From positions 1 to 55,002 of the forward strand of contig CAJUDT010000006.1 of the NCBI GenBank assembly GCA_910585415.1: a DNA stretch of 55,002 nt. The letters are read 5' to 3'. The notes under the pieces were generated by a model. That model was not told where the DNA came from. It worked only from the letters and a program-made list of their open reading frames with translations, and did not search any database. The translations under genes were made by a program, and so were the position numbers. Of this stretch, positions 42,325 to 51,859 are shown in pieces. This DNA is from an uncultured Flavonifractor sp. (GTDB lineage Bacteria; Bacillota; Clostridia; Oscillospirales; Oscillospiraceae). Every line of letters begins with the position of its first letter. Within the stretch, counting starts at the first letter, position 1.

Positions 42325-45300
42325 CTACCGGGCCAGCACCCGGTAGAGAATCACCGCCATCTCCGCCCGGGAGATGGGCTCCCAGGGCTTGAGCCGGTTG
42401 GCGCCGTCGCCGGTGACAACCCCCATCTGCACCATAGAGGCCACCGCGTCCCTGGCGTAGCCGGACACCTGCGCCCCGTCGGAGAAGCGGGAAAGGCTTC
42501 CCTCCGCGCCGCTGGGCACGCTCCAGCCAGCGGCCACCATGGCCCGTTTGAGCATCAGCATGGCGTCCTGGCGGGAGAGGGCGCTGGTGGGCATGAACAG
42601 TCCGTTGCTGCCGGTGACAATCCCCAGGCTCTTGGCCGTCGTCACCGCCGAGCCGTAATAGCTCCCCGCAGGGATGTCCGGAAAACTGTTGCCGCCGATC
42701 ATGTCGAACCGGAAGGCCCGGCAGAGCATCAAGGTGAAGTCACAGCGCTGAATGGTCTGCTCCGGCCCGAAGCGGCCGTTGCCGATGCCGTTGACCACGC
42801 CGGTCTGCGAGAGGTACTCCACCGCCGTCGTGGCCCAGCTGTAATTGGCCATGTCGGAAAAGCTGCTGACTGCGGGGATGTTGATGCCGCCGCTGCCGCC
42901 GTTGGAAATGGCAATCTCCACCGTGCCGGACACCTGGTCGCCCCCTGCGCCGTAGCCGGTGTAGTTTATGGTAGCCGTGCCCTGATAACCGGACTGGGGT
43001 ACGAAGGTCAGCTGGTCGATGCCGGGGGAGCCCGTCAGGTAGTAGGGGCTTCCGGTGCTGGCCTGATACCCGGAGGCGGCATCCACGTAGTTCTCATAGA
43101 GCCGTCCCGCCCTGGTATCGGGGAGGCTGGCGAACCGCACATAGCTCAGGCCCTGGGTGAGCACCGTACCGCACGCCTGCCGGAAGGCGGCGCTGCTGAG
43201 TTGGATGGGCGCGGAACCGGCGGTCAGGTAGATGGTCTCCGCCCTGGGGGCGGCCACTGTAATCAGCACGGACCCGCTGAACTGGCCGCTGCCGGAGCTG
43301 TAGCCGGTATAGGAAATCTCCACCGTACCGGCAAAATTGCTGTTGGATACGAAGGTGATATCGTCCAGCAGGCGTCCGCTGCCGGAGCGGTAGTAGCTGG
43401 TGCTCTCCTTCACCTCGGCGGGCTTGTCGCTGTCGTATTTGTAATAGAGGGTGCCCCGGCTGGAGGCGGGGAGCTCGAAGCGCACATAATTCAGCGAGGC
43501 CCCGGTGACCTCCCGGCACATGTCGTTGAAGTCGCTGGCGTTGAAGAGCACCGAGCCGCCGGGACGGGTGGAGTAGCTGATTCCCTCGCTGGCCCCGCTG
43601 TCGTCCACCTGGATGGTCACGGTTCCGCTGAAGGAATTTCCTTTGGTATCATAGCCGGTAAAGCCGATATCCACCGTGCCGGAGTAGCTCCGGTTGGGGA
43701 CGAAGGCCACACGGGAGAGGTTGGTGCGGGAAATCCTGTCGTCCTCGTCCACCCGGGTGCCGGAGCCGGAGGATGTGTAGTTGCGGTACAGTGTCCCCCG
43801 GCTGGAGGACGGCAGGACGTCGAAGCACACATAATCCAGGCTGTTGCCCAGCTTGTTTTGACACAGCTCGTTGAAATCGGCCGTCTCGAACTCTGCGGGG
43901 CGTCCGGCCCGGACGGTGTAGCTGATGTTCCCGCCGCCGGCCTTGCCGGTGTAGTCGATGACCACCGTACCCTCGAAGCGCTCGCCCCCTACGCCGTAGC
44001 CGGTAAATTTGAGGGTGACTGCCTCCGTATGGTCGGAGCTGGGGACAAAGGTGATATTGGAGATACTGGGGCTGTCGTTGCGGTAATAGCGGGTGGATTC
44101 GCTGACCTGGCTTCCGGGGTTGGCGCTGCTGCGGTAGTTGTAGCGCAGCTCGCCCTGGTTGGAGGAAATCTCGGTGAACTTGACGTAGTCCAAGGTCCCG
44201 TCCAGGGCCTCCCAGCAGGCGTCGTTGAAGTCGCTGGCCCGGAAGTCCACCGGGTCCCCGGCGGCGGCCCGGTAGTTCACGTCACCCTCTTCGGGACTGG
44301 TGGTGCTGCCGTTTCCGGTGCCGACGTTGATGGTCGCCCGGCCGTTGTAGGCCAGCCCGGAGGTGTCCACCGCCCGGTAGTCGATGCGCACCGAGCCGGT
44401 AAAGCCGGAGGCCGGCAGGAAGGTGATGGAATCCAGATAGGGACTGCGGCTGCGGAAATACTGGGTGCCGTCAATGACCTTCTCCGCGTAGGCGGCCTCG
44501 CCGGTGTAGTTGTAGTAAAGAACGCCTTGGCTGGCGGCGGGGAGGGTGAAGGTCACATAACTGAGCTCATGCCCCGTGCGCACCCGGCAGATGGTGTTGA
44601 AGTCCCCCCCCTGAAACACCAGCGGGGTGTCCTTGAGGCAGGAATAAGATACGTCATCAATTCCTTTAATTGTGAGCCGGATGGTGCCAGTATAGAACTG
44701 TCCGTTGCTGCCAAAGCCGGTGTAAGTAATTTCAGCGGTACCACTGAACTCCGCCTTGGGTATGAATGTCACATCCGTCAAAGAGCGCTGTCCTGTGGTC
44801 CTGGTGTAGTAATATTTCTCGGTGCCGCCCACGCCCGCGCCTGTGTCGGAGGGGGATTTATAGCCGTAATAGAGCACGCCCTGTCTGGGGGATACCGCGA
44901 GGTTTGATATATAGACAAGGTCTGTGTTTTCCAGAGCCGTTCGGCACACCTGCCGGAGGTCGGGGAGAATTTTGGAAAAATAATAGGGGCTTCCGGCGAC
45001 CACTGTGCCGCCCTCCCAGAGTCCCAACGTGTTCTCTTTGACCTCTATTTCAATCTCGTCGGTATAGCGGTTTTTTCCGTCATAATAGGTCACGGTAATC
45101 GTCGCTTTGCCGGGGGCGCGTCCAGTGACCTTGCCGCCGGTGACAACGGCCGCAACTCTGGGGTCGCTGCTGACCCAATCCGGGGTTGTCAGGCCGATGG
45201 CCGCACCGTAGAGGTCAATTTTCAACGTGGTCGTTTTACCGACCATAAGGGTTTTATCGTCCTCTTTCTCGGTGCTCAAAACCACGCCGGAGACACTGAT

Positions 45301-45729
45301 TGCATAGGGCCTGCTGGTGATATTTCCCACTGTCGCTGTTACCTTTGCATCGCCGGGGGCCTTTGCAGTCACGACGCCATTGGCGCTCACCTCAATTACG
45401 CCCTTGTTTTTTTCATCTTCTTCCACCTTCCAGGTAACACTGCCGGGAGAGATTTCAAAATCATTCGGGTCGGTCATGAGGGTCAGCTCTTTGGTGGCCC
45501 CCACCTCCATGGAACCGCCGGTGGAGACGATTTCCAGGGCCTTTAACTGAGCAGGAGGCGGGGGTGTTGTCTCTTGTGTTGGCGGTACGGATTCTTCCGT
45601 CTGCCCTTGGCTGGGTGATGCCGGAGCTGTGCCTGTATCATCCACAGCCACGGCGGCCAAGGTCAGTGCCAGCACCAATACAATCGCTGCCATTAAAGCG
45701 CCGGCACAGCGCAAGAAATGTTGCTTCAT
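42325..45729 (-). CDS. Large SLH surface protein with six Cys-containing repeats
   Basis: A 1134-aa secreted protein. A signal peptide (AIVLVLALTLAAVAVDD) is followed by a short Thr/Pro stretch, two Ig-like BIG2 domains (about residues 45-225), six repeats of about 115 residues (about 235-945), and three SLH domains (about 950-1134) that bind secondary cell-wall polymer. SLH signatures include FSDMANYSWATTAVEYLSQ and WEPISRAEMAVILYRVLA. Each repeat has a DFNxxC-type helix, YVxF, GxLYxNY, a YYR segment, ITFVP and GTVxIxYTGY. AAAGGAG lies 8 bases before the ATG. It follows the larger SLH gene 78 bases on. Likely an S-layer-associated or adhesive protein; binding partner unknown. Confidence 0.9.
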   Translation of the reverse strand: MKQHFLRCAGALMAAIVLVLALTLAAVAVDDTGTAPASPSQGQTEESVPPTQETTPPPPAQLKALEIVSTGGSMEVGATKELTLMTDPNDFEISPGSVTWKVEEDEKNKGVIEVSANGVVTAKAPGDAKVTATVGNITSRPYAISVSGVVLSTEKEDDKTLMVGKTTTLKIDLYGAAIGLTTPDWVSSDPRVAAVVTGGKVTGRAPGKATITVTYYDGKNRYTDEIEIEVKENTLGLWEGGTVVAGSPYYFSKILPDLRQVCRTALENTDLVYISNLAVSPRQGVLYYGYKSPSDTGAGVGGTEKYYYTRTTGQRSLTDVTFIPKAEFSGTAEITYTGFGSNGQFYTGTIRLTIKGIDDVSYSCLKDTPLVFQGGDFNTICRVRTGHELSYVTFTLPAASQGVLYYNYTGEAAYAEKVIDGTQYFRSRSPYLDSITFLPASGFTGSVRIDYRAVDTSGLAYNGRATINVGTGNGSTTSPEEGDVNYRAAAGDPVDFRASDFNDACWEALDGTLDYVKFTEISSNQGELRYNYRSSANPGSQVSESTRYYRNDSPSISNITFVPSSDHTEAVTLKFTGYGVGGERFEGTVVIDYTGKAGGGNISYTVRAGRPAEFETADFNELCQNKLGNSLDYVCFDVLPSSSRGTLYRNYTSSGSGTRVDEDDRISRTNLSRVAFVPNRSYSGTVDIGFTGYDTKGNSFSGTVTIQVDDSGASEGISYSTRPGGSVLFNASDFNDMCREVTGASLNYVRFELPASSRGTLYYKYDSDKPAEVKESTSYYRSGSGRLLDDITFVSNSNFAGTVEISYTGYSSGSGQFSGSVLITVAAPRAETIYLTAGSAPIQLSSAAFRQACGTVLTQGLSYVRFASLPDTRAGRLYENYVDAASGYQASTGSPYYLTGSPGIDQLTFVPQSGYQGTATINYTGYGAGGDQVSGTVEIAISNGGSGGINIPAVSSFSDMANYSWATTAVEYLSQTGVVNGIGNGRFGPEQTIQRCDFTLMLCRAFRFDMIGGNSFPDIPAGSYYGSAVTTAKSLGIVTGSNGLFMPTSALSRQDAMLMLKRAMVAAGWSVPSGAEGSLSRFSDGAQVSGYARDAVASMVQMGVVTGDGANRLKPWEPISRAEMAVILYRVLAR
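42890..44990 (-). repeat. Six ~115-codon tandem repeats in the 1134-aa SLH protein
   Basis: Six diverged units of about 340-370 bases. Cys codons fall near 44,945, 44,587, 44,214, 43,858, 43,514 and 43,168. The six Cys contexts are RQVC, NTIC, NDAC, NELC, NDMC and RQAC. Consensus features per unit: a helix with one Cys, YVxF, GxLYxNY, TFVPxxxFxGTVxIxYTGY. Similar repeats occur in other large Clostridia surface proteins; I know of no assigned function. Confidence 0.85.
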
Positions 45730-45767
45730 AGCTCGTACTCCTTTTCAGGGACGTGTTTCAAATGAAC

Positions 45768-45794
45768 GGGAGCGGGCGGGGACCGCCCGCTCCC
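45768..45794 (-). terminator. 12-bp GC-rich hairpin between the SLH genes
   Basis: GGGAGCGGGCGG (45768-45779) pairs perfectly with CCGCCCGCTCCC (45783-45794) over a 3-base loop. It lies 13 bases past the stop of the 1658-aa SLH gene. Leftward sequence is GTTCATTTG, a poor U-tract. It may be a partial terminator or an mRNA-stabilising element between the two genes. Confidence 0.55.
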
Positions 45795-45807
45795 TTGCAG
45801 ATGTTTA

Positions 45808-48800
45808 TTAGGATTTGTTGTCTATAATTTTGGCGGTAAAGGTATATTGATTCGTACTCGCGTTAAAAGTGGCGGTAATCTGAACCGATTGGTTTGGCAC
45901 ACGGTCACCATTCTTGTTGTATAGAACAGTCGGAAGTGGAATTTCAATCGAATTAGATAGCGGTCTATTTTTAACATATATTGTAAATCCAGTCGTTCGA
46001 GTAGGAGGCCCACTACTTGGTAGAACCTCATACCAATCTACACCTGTTGTCCCGCCTCCGATACTTCTAAACAAATTATCTATACCGTAGTATTCCGCCT
46101 TACTGGGGTCACTAGCCGTGTCATTTCCGTTCTTATCCAGTAAGGTTCCTTTCAATTCCGCCAGCGGCAATCTCACACCTGCATTAGTCACTCTATAGAG
46201 GTATTTATCATAGTCAATCATTATCATACCTTCTATTGTTTTACGGCCATTTGTGTCCTCATTTACAACAAGATCAAGGCTTGCATTGGCAGCTTTTGGC
46301 GGCACTTTATCCACATATTCTACCGGCCAAGCCGCGCGGAACGCGTCCTCCGCCCCTTCTTGGTTGCACTTCGCTACAGCAATACAGACATAGGTAGAAT
46401 CCGGATCAGAGAGGTCAAATTTCATGGTCCGCGTTTCATCCATTGGGATTGTCTGCGGTCCCCACATGTTCAAACCACCGCTGGAACCCATTCTAATTGC
46501 ATTGGCCACCGTATTCTTTAATTCGATACTGGCATACTCATCAAACATGGAGGGAGTTTTATTTGAACCTGTTGAATTTTTCATGGCATCTATCACTCTA
46601 TAAGAGGTGTTGTCCTTCCACGGCGGGTCACCTTCCCCTTTCCACGCCTCAGCATACTTCTCAAACGGCTCATTAAACGGTGCTTCTATGCTTCCCATGA
46701 ACAGCAATCGAGCCTGTACATCAGCGGTACGGTCCACGGTAGCATCTACCTGAGAGCTGTCTGCATTGGAAATCTGCAAATCCAAAACAGGGCGAATCAA
46801 CGGTATCGTTTTGAACCTGAAACAATATACGCCGGATCGGGTTTCCACAGATTCACCGGTCAGCACAAAGTACGCAATATACTCGGTATTTGCTAACAGT
46901 TCCTTTGACAGCTTCTCATTGACCAGCGGAATTGCGCCGCCATTGTACTTGCCGCTTCCAGTGATAACATAAGGGTTGTCATAGGTCGGATTGATGACTT
47001 CATTGGCAAGGGGCAGGGTCGCAAAAAACTTTTCCAATTCTTTATCTTTCAGTGGTTCACCATCTGCATCCAGAAGGACCTTTCCATCCTCCGGCAAAGT
47101 TTCCCAGCTCGTTGTATCGTTGATTGCTTTATCTTTGTATGTGGTAGGAACGATACCACGAGGCGCAACCACGTAGTAATAATACACGTTGTTGCTGCGG
47201 TTCAAACGGATATCAATTTCTACACTGGTATCCTTCGGACGGAACTCAGGGTAACCGCCGGTAAAATAGGGTGCGGCGGTATCGCTGAACGGATGGTCCA
47301 CGGAGAAATTGGTGGGTATGCCGATTTCCACCACGCCGTTTTCCTTCTGTGTGGTGAAATTCGTGGGACTGACCTGGGAGGCCAAATCCCGCAGGGGAAC
47401 ACGCTCTCCCGCAACCACACTCACGTCGATTTTAACCGTGTCATTCCAAGTATCCCGCTCTGGATTCTCCTTGATTTCCGTGATTACGATACCGTATTCA
47501 TACGCAGTCTCAAACTTATTTAAGGTTTCAAAGTTCCAGCTGGCGCTTGCTGTATTCCCCGCAAAGCAGCGGGTAACACTGTACCCCATGCGTGGCTGCT
47601 GGGCGGCGGTACTGATAGAGCCGACCCCCGGTGCCCTATCCCAAGTCTCAGTACCGACCTTTCGCCGCCACACTTCAAATTTAATGGTAGTCTGGCTCCA
47701 GAGCAGGACATCCCACTCGATTCCGTCCTCCACACTGCTGGCCGCCCGGGGCGTCGCCCGGAAGGTCATATCGAACTTCGGCGGACTATCAGTGCCCGCC
47801 GTTCCCGAGGGGCTCACCTTGGTCAGGTTTACCTGGGCAAACATGGTGGTAAACCGGGGAAGGTCCTGATTGCGCATGGGGTTGGGTTTCATCGCCATAT
47901 CGGCAATGTTCTCCAGCCGGAAATAATAGGTCGCGCCGCTTTCCAAATCCAATCCGCCCGCACTGGTGGGGAAGATTACCACCACTTTGCCGTCCTCAAT
48001 GGACACGGAGGCATTGCAATAATCAATCTCCCATACGTCCTGCTCTTCCCACTGATTTTCTCCCTTTCTTTCCCAGCGGTCCTTGGCCAGGGAGCTGCCG
48101 CCAGTCTCACGGTCCACCCGCCAGAGCTTGATATGGTCCTTGAGGAAGAGCGCCCACGCGAATTTATCCGCCCGTGTGGCCTGATACACCTCCAAAAAGC
48201 TCTGATAGTTATCCCGCACACCGTTCACCAGATCAAAGCCCTGAATGGACTCCGAGAACACAAGCCGGATATCCGTATTGGGCAGCGGGTCCTTGGTGTT
48301 GTCCTCCCCGCCGAACTCGGTGAACTCCTGAATCACCGTGGGGGGCTGGTTGTCCTGGGTGTTGACAGTAATCTTGCCTACGACCTCAGAATAGTTGCCC
48401 GCCTTATCCTTGGCAACATAGTACAGGTCATAGCTGGTCATTTCCTCCAGACCGCTGATGGTAAAGGTCGCATTGGTGTCGGCCTTGCTGGCGGTAGCCT
48501 TGCCGTTCTTTACAGCGCCGATGCCCGCCTCCACCTGCGTCTTGGCGGCCAGATCGCTCATGCCGGGCTTTGCGCCTCCCGCCGTCACAGGACGCAGGAA
48601 GTCCTCGTTCGCCTTGACCACCGCCCAGTACAAATCAGCAGGCTCATTGATTTGGAAGGTCATGGTCACGCTCTTAGCCGCCGCGCCGGTCTGCTCAATG
48701 CTGCGGACCACCGGCGGCGTTCCATCCACGGTCTTGAAGCTCACCTTCTTCACATTGGAGCTCTTAGCGCCGTCATAATCCGTCAGCCACAAATACAAAT

Positions 48801-50784
48801 CGTATTCGCCCATTTCGTCCAAGGGCGTATTGTTTACCTTAAAGGGCATTGTGCTGTTCTTCACAGCGTCCAACGTACCATAACCCAGATTTCCGCTGAT
48901 ACTTCCGGTTTTGAAGTCCTGGGGTTTCGGCGCGGTGCCGCCCTTGGGCAGAACCGCCCAATAAAGCTGGCAGTTCTTGTTGGTCATAATGGTAACCTGA
49001 GCAGAATCGCTCTGAATCCGGCTCATCACCGGATACCCCGTTGTAAACGCCGGCACGGTATCATCCGGGGTAGTAAAGGCAGTAACCTTCACAGGACTAT
49101 GCTGTCCCCGGCTGTCCACCATGATAGCGCTCAGGTAGTAGGAACCATCGGCGGTCAGCTTATTGAGCTTGGCGGTATACTCGGTCTTGGAGGCGGCAGC
49201 CTGGAGGGTACCCGACTGCAAAATAATCCCGCCATAGACCGGAGGCGTAATCAAATCATCCTCGCTGACCGACCCGTCGGCCAGGGCGGTGATGGCCCAA
49301 TAGACGGTCCCGCGCTTATTGGTGCTGAACACCGCGTCGGCGCCGGTGGGGGCCACGTTCCGGGCCTCGGGATAACCGGCCAGAATCCGGGGGTCAGCGG
49401 AATACTCCGCCGCAGTCACGTTGTCCATCGCCTCCCCGGCCACACTGGAGCTGATACCCGGACGAATATCCACGGTATCCGGCGGCATCGCCACGGTACA
49501 GCCTGCGGCGCTGATGTTCACATGGTCCACATCACCGGTGCCGGTCACGGTGGTCGCCACGTCCAGGTTGAGTTCCTTCACCCGCGCCCCCAGGTCAATC
49601 TGCATGGTCGCGCCCATGGCCTTCTCGTCGATGGTCACCCGCTGGGCGGACCCCTGGGCCATATGCAGGTAGGAATTGGGGGTCAGGTTGACCACTTCTT
49701 TCACGTTCCCGGCCAGCTGAAGGCTGGTGCCCGCCTCGCCCTCCAGCTGGACCAGCTTGAGGCCGTACTCATCCGGGGTCACGTCCTCCAGGTAGGCGGG
49801 GGTACGCACACTGGTGACGTCGATGTCGGTATCTCCCTCCACCCGGAGGGTGACGAACTGGTTGTTGATGCTGTCCACCACCATGGAGTCGGCCTCCACG
49901 TTGCGCAGGATAATACTGCTGTCGCCCTTGTTGCTCTCGCCCGCGCCGCTGGCAATGATACGCCCCAGCACCGTGACGTTTTCCAGCAGCAGCTCGCCCA
50001 GCCCGATGCCGCCGGTGAGGTACAGGTCACCGGCAATCACGGTGTTGCGCAGGTTGACGCCGGAGGTGGCAATGGTCACATTGCCGTACACATTGCCCAG
50101 CTCATATTCCCCCGCCTCATAGATGGGGGTGCCCAGGGAGCGGGCCAGCATCGCGGCCACCTCGCCCCGGGTGATGTTGTTTTGGGGCCGGAAGGTGCCG
50201 TCGGAGTACCCGTTGATAATCCCCGCGTTGGAGGCGGCGGGAATCATGGCCCGGCTCCAGTCGCTGAACTCCCGGCTGTCGGCATAGCCCAACGTCTCGC
50301 CGGTGCTGGCCTCCAGCATCATGTTTCTCCCCAGCAGCAGGGTAGCCTGCTCCCGGGTGAGCCCCAGGTCCGGGGACGCGGTGGTGCTGGAGGTGCCGGT
50401 GAAATAGCCCACATTGTAGGCGATGGAGATATCGTCGGCATACCAGGAGTGGAAGTCCACGTCGGTAAAGGGGTTGACCCCCACCTCGTCGTAGCCATAG
50501 GCCCGGTTGACCATGGTGACGAACTCCGCGCGGCTGATGTCCGCGTCGGGGCGCAGGTTGCCGTCGATGTCCCCGCGCATGACGCCCCAGGAGACCAGCT
50601 TATCCAGGTACTCCTGGGCCCAGTGTCCATATTCCGCCTGGTTCCCGGTCCCGGGCGCCTGAACCGCCAGGGCGGACAGCCCCGCTCCCGGCATCAGGCC
50701 GCACATCAGCGCCAGGGCCAGCAGCCATGCTGCCCCCCGGCGTCCTATGCTCTTGATGGAGTTGCTTTTGTTGTGTTTCCTCAT
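45808..50784 (-). CDS. Very large SLH surface protein
   Basis: A 1658-aa secreted protein. A signal peptide (AAWLLALALMCGLMPGAG) is followed directly by three SLH domains (about residues 50-215; YGHWAQEYLDKLVSWGVM, ISRAEFVTMVNRA, NNITRGEVAAMLARSLG). Next comes a beta-helix-like region (about 220-430) of short repeated strands, then several Ig/fibronectin-like domains with TVDGTPPVV and DNQPPTVI linkers. SLH domains at the N terminus, not the C terminus as in its neighbour, put the rest away from the wall. The 3' third of the gene (45,808 to about 47,700) is much less GC-rich than the 5' part. The ribosome site is a purine-rich GGAAAGG 9 bases before the ATG. Role unknown; probably surface structure or adhesion. 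Confidence 0.9.
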   Translation of the reverse strand: MRKHNKSNSIKSIGRRGAAWLLALALMCGLMPGAGLSALAVQAPGTGNQAEYGHWAQEYLDKLVSWGVMRGDIDGNLRPDADISRAEFVTMVNRAYGYDEVGVNPFTDVDFHSWYADDISIAYNVGYFTGTSSTTASPDLGLTREQATLLLGRNMMLEASTGETLGYADSREFSDWSRAMIPAASNAGIINGYSDGTFRPQNNITRGEVAAMLARSLGTPIYEAGEYELGNVYGNVTIATSGVNLRNTVIAGDLYLTGGIGLGELLLENVTVLGRIIASGAGESNKGDSSIILRNVEADSMVVDSINNQFVTLRVEGDTDIDVTSVRTPAYLEDVTPDEYGLKLVQLEGEAGTSLQLAGNVKEVVNLTPNSYLHMAQGSAQRVTIDEKAMGATMQIDLGARVKELNLDVATTVTGTGDVDHVNISAAGCTVAMPPDTVDIRPGISSSVAGEAMDNVTAAEYSADPRILAGYPEARNVAPTGADAVFSTNKRGTVYWAITALADGSVSEDDLITPPVYGGIILQSGTLQAAASKTEYTAKLNKLTADGSYYLSAIMVDSRGQHSPVKVTAFTTPDDTVPAFTTGYPVMSRIQSDSAQVTIMTNKNCQLYWAVLPKGGTAPKPQDFKTGSISGNLGYGTLDAVKNSTMPFKVNNTPLDEMGEYDLYLWLTDYDGAKSSNVKKVSFKTVDGTPPVVRSIEQTGAAAKSVTMTFQINEPADLYWAVVKANEDFLRPVTAGGAKPGMSDLAAKTQVEAGIGAVKNGKATASKADTNATFTISGLEEMTSYDLYYVAKDKAGNYSEVVGKITVNTQDNQPPTVIQEFTEFGGEDNTKDPLPNTDIRLVFSESIQGFDLVNGVRDNYQSFLEVYQATRADKFAWALFLKDHIKLWRVDRETGGSSLAKDRWERKGENQWEEQDVWEIDYCNASVSIEDGKVVVIFPTSAGGLDLESGATYYFRLENIADMAMKPNPMRNQDLPRFTTMFAQVNLTKVSPSGTAGTDSPPKFDMTFRATPRAASSVEDGIEWDVLLWSQTTIKFEVWRRKVGTETWDRAPGVGSISTAAQQPRMGYSVTRCFAGNTASASWNFETLNKFETAYEYGIVITEIKENPERDTWNDTVKIDVSVVAGERVPLRDLASQVSPTNFTTQKENGVVEIGIPTNFSVDHPFSDTAAPYFTGGYPEFRPKDTSVEIDIRLNRSNNVYYYYVVAPRGIVPTTYKDKAINDTTSWETLPEDGKVLLDADGEPLKDKELEKFFATLPLANEVINPTYDNPYVITGSGKYNGGAIPLVNEKLSKELLANTEYIAYFVLTGESVETRSGVYCFRFKTIPLIRPVLDLQISNADSSQVDATVDRTADVQARLLFMGSIEAPFNEPFEKYAEAWKGEGDPPWKDNTSYRVIDAMKNSTGSNKTPSMFDEYASIELKNTVANAIRMGSSGGLNMWGPQTIPMDETRTMKFDLSDPDSTYVCIAVAKCNQEGAEDAFRAAWPVEYVDKVPPKAANASLDLVVNEDTNGRKTIEGMIMIDYDKYLYRVTNAGVRLPLAELKGTLLDKNGNDTASDPSKAEYYGIDNLFRSIGGGTTGVDWYEVLPSSGPPTRTTGFTIYVKNRPLSNSIEIPLPTVLYNKNGDRVPNQSVQITATFNASTNQYTFTAKIIDNKS

Positions 50785-50812
50785 GGAATCTGCCCTTTCC
50801 TTTCCGCTCCAA

Positions 50813-50830
50813 CCGGGGCTCCCGCCCCGG
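50813..50830. other. Small hairpin between PilZ and SLH genes
   Basis: CCGGGGC (50813-50819) pairs with GCCCCGG (50824-50830) over a 4-base loop. It lies about 70 bases after the PilZ stop and 30 bases before the SLH start on the - strand. No U-tract follows, so I do not call it a terminator. Confidence 0.4.
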
Positions 50831-50897
50831 CGCAGCTCCTAGCGCTGTTGGTGTTTGTATGCGTTTTGGATGTCACTCCCGGCCATCCCCGCCCCGC

Positions 50898-51506
50898 TCA
50901 GGATTTTCGCGGACGGCCCTGGAGCTGGATGTTGAATACGGCCTCCCGCACCACCATCTCCTCGTCGTTGCACATCTCCACAAATTTCCCGGCGTAAAGC
51001 ACGTCCTCCCGCTCCTCCTCGGAGGGCCGCTCCCGGAGAATTTTGCACCGGAGCAGCACCGGCTGGCTGGTGACGGGAACGATGACCTCCACATGCTCCC
51101 CCACCTCAAGGGGGTCGGCGCAGAAGAAAGCCAGACCGCCGCAGCTCAAATCCTTGGCCTCGATGCTCCGCCGGCCCCGCCATCGGCCCGTGATGGGGTA
51201 GATAAAGCTCCGAAAATCGGTGGGTATGCGCAGATTCTGCCGCATATCGTTGTCCAGACTCTGGAGCTTTTCCAACACAATGTTATCGTTCCGGCTGCGC
51301 ACAATGCGCCCCAGCAGAGCGGCGCCGTTGACCCCCATGGGGACCAGCTGGATTTCCTCATGGTTCATCACGTCGGAAATCTTGTGGTCCAGCACCCGCA
51401 CCTGAAGGGTGGGGGCGTCTGGATTGGTGAGCAGCTCCCCCCGGGCTAAGGGTGCGTTCCGGCTGTCCAGCAGCAGATAAGAATTTTTTTGGATTTCTTG
51501 GGTCAT
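50898..51506 (-). CDS. PilZ-domain c-di-GMP effector
   Basis: A 202-aa cytosolic protein. The N-terminal ~90 residues form an unassigned beta-rich domain. The PilZ domain follows with both binding motifs: RQNLR (RxxxR) in DMRQNLRIP, and DLSCGG (D/NxSxxG). It is therefore the better c-di-GMP-binding candidate of the two PilZ proteins here. Its ATG overlaps the stop of the FlhB-C-like gene as ATGA. Gene order on the - strand is FliK-like, FlhB-C-like, PilZ, then the SLH genes, so it may link second-messenger level to export or to the surface proteins. Confidence 0.85.
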   Translation of the reverse strand: MTQEIQKNSYLLLDSRNAPLARGELLTNPDAPTLQVRVLDHKISDVMNHEEIQLVPMGVNGAALLGRIVRSRNDNIVLEKLQSLDNDMRQNLRIPTDFRSFIYPITGRWRGRRSIEAKDLSCGGLAFFCADPLEVGEHVEVIVPVTSQPVLLRCKILRERPSEEEREDVLYAGKFVEMCNDEEMVVREAVFNIQLQGRPRKS

Positions 51507-51859
51507 GGCTCCACGCTCCTCTCCTCATGCGCCTCATCCGGAGGCGGGGGCGGGGGCGCTTCCTCCCGGGCCCTGCGCTCCCCAGTCGCCGGGTCGAACT
51601 GCAAAAAGTACACATAAATCTCCACAATCGCTTTGTAGAGCTCCTCGGGCACCTCCTGCCCCAGCTGGAGCTGGGTGAGGATGGTGGCCAGCGAGTTGTC
51701 CTCGTAGATGGGCACGCCGCTTCCGGCGGCCACCTCCACAATTTTCTCCGCCATGTACCCCATGCCGGAGGCCACAATGACCGGCGCGCCGTCTCCCGCG
51801 CCGTACTGGAGGGCTACCGCCTTCCTGGGTGGATTCCGTCTCCCGTCAGGCCTTGACAT
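51503..51859 (-). CDS. FlhB C-terminal-domain protein (FhlB/YlqH type)
   Basis: A soluble protein of about 118 aa equal to the part of FlhB after its cleavage site. RKAVALQYGAGDGAPVIVAS aligns with the VALRYQPERDNAPIVLAK region of FlhB here, and PEELYKAIVEIYVYFLQFD aligns with PPNLYNAVAEVLVYVFKL. The membrane part and the NPTH motif are missing. The Pro/Glu-rich tail is not in FlhB. The ATG at 51859 overlaps the upstream FliK-like gene by 14 bases; a TTG at 51880 is an alternative. Bacillus YlqH is the likely counterpart. In other bacteria such FhlB proteins can partly replace the FlhB domain. Confidence 0.85.
   Translation of the reverse strand: MSRPDGRRNPPRKAVALQYGAGDGAPVIVASGMGYMAEKIVEVAAGSGVPIYEDNSLATILTQLQLGQEVPEELYKAIVEIYVYFLQFDPATGERRAREEAPPPPPPDEAHEERSVEP

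Noticed and set aside
41620..44907. A 1095-codon + strand frame opposite the PilZ and SLH genes
   Set aside because: Composition and lack of motifs mark it as a shadow of the SLH repeats; the opposite strand has signal peptide, SLH domains and ribosome sites.
48133..50997. A 954-codon + strand frame opposite the 1658-aa SLH gene
   Set aside because: Antisense shadow with the same His/Gly/Val-rich composition; it runs into the neighbouring PilZ gene without a start signal.
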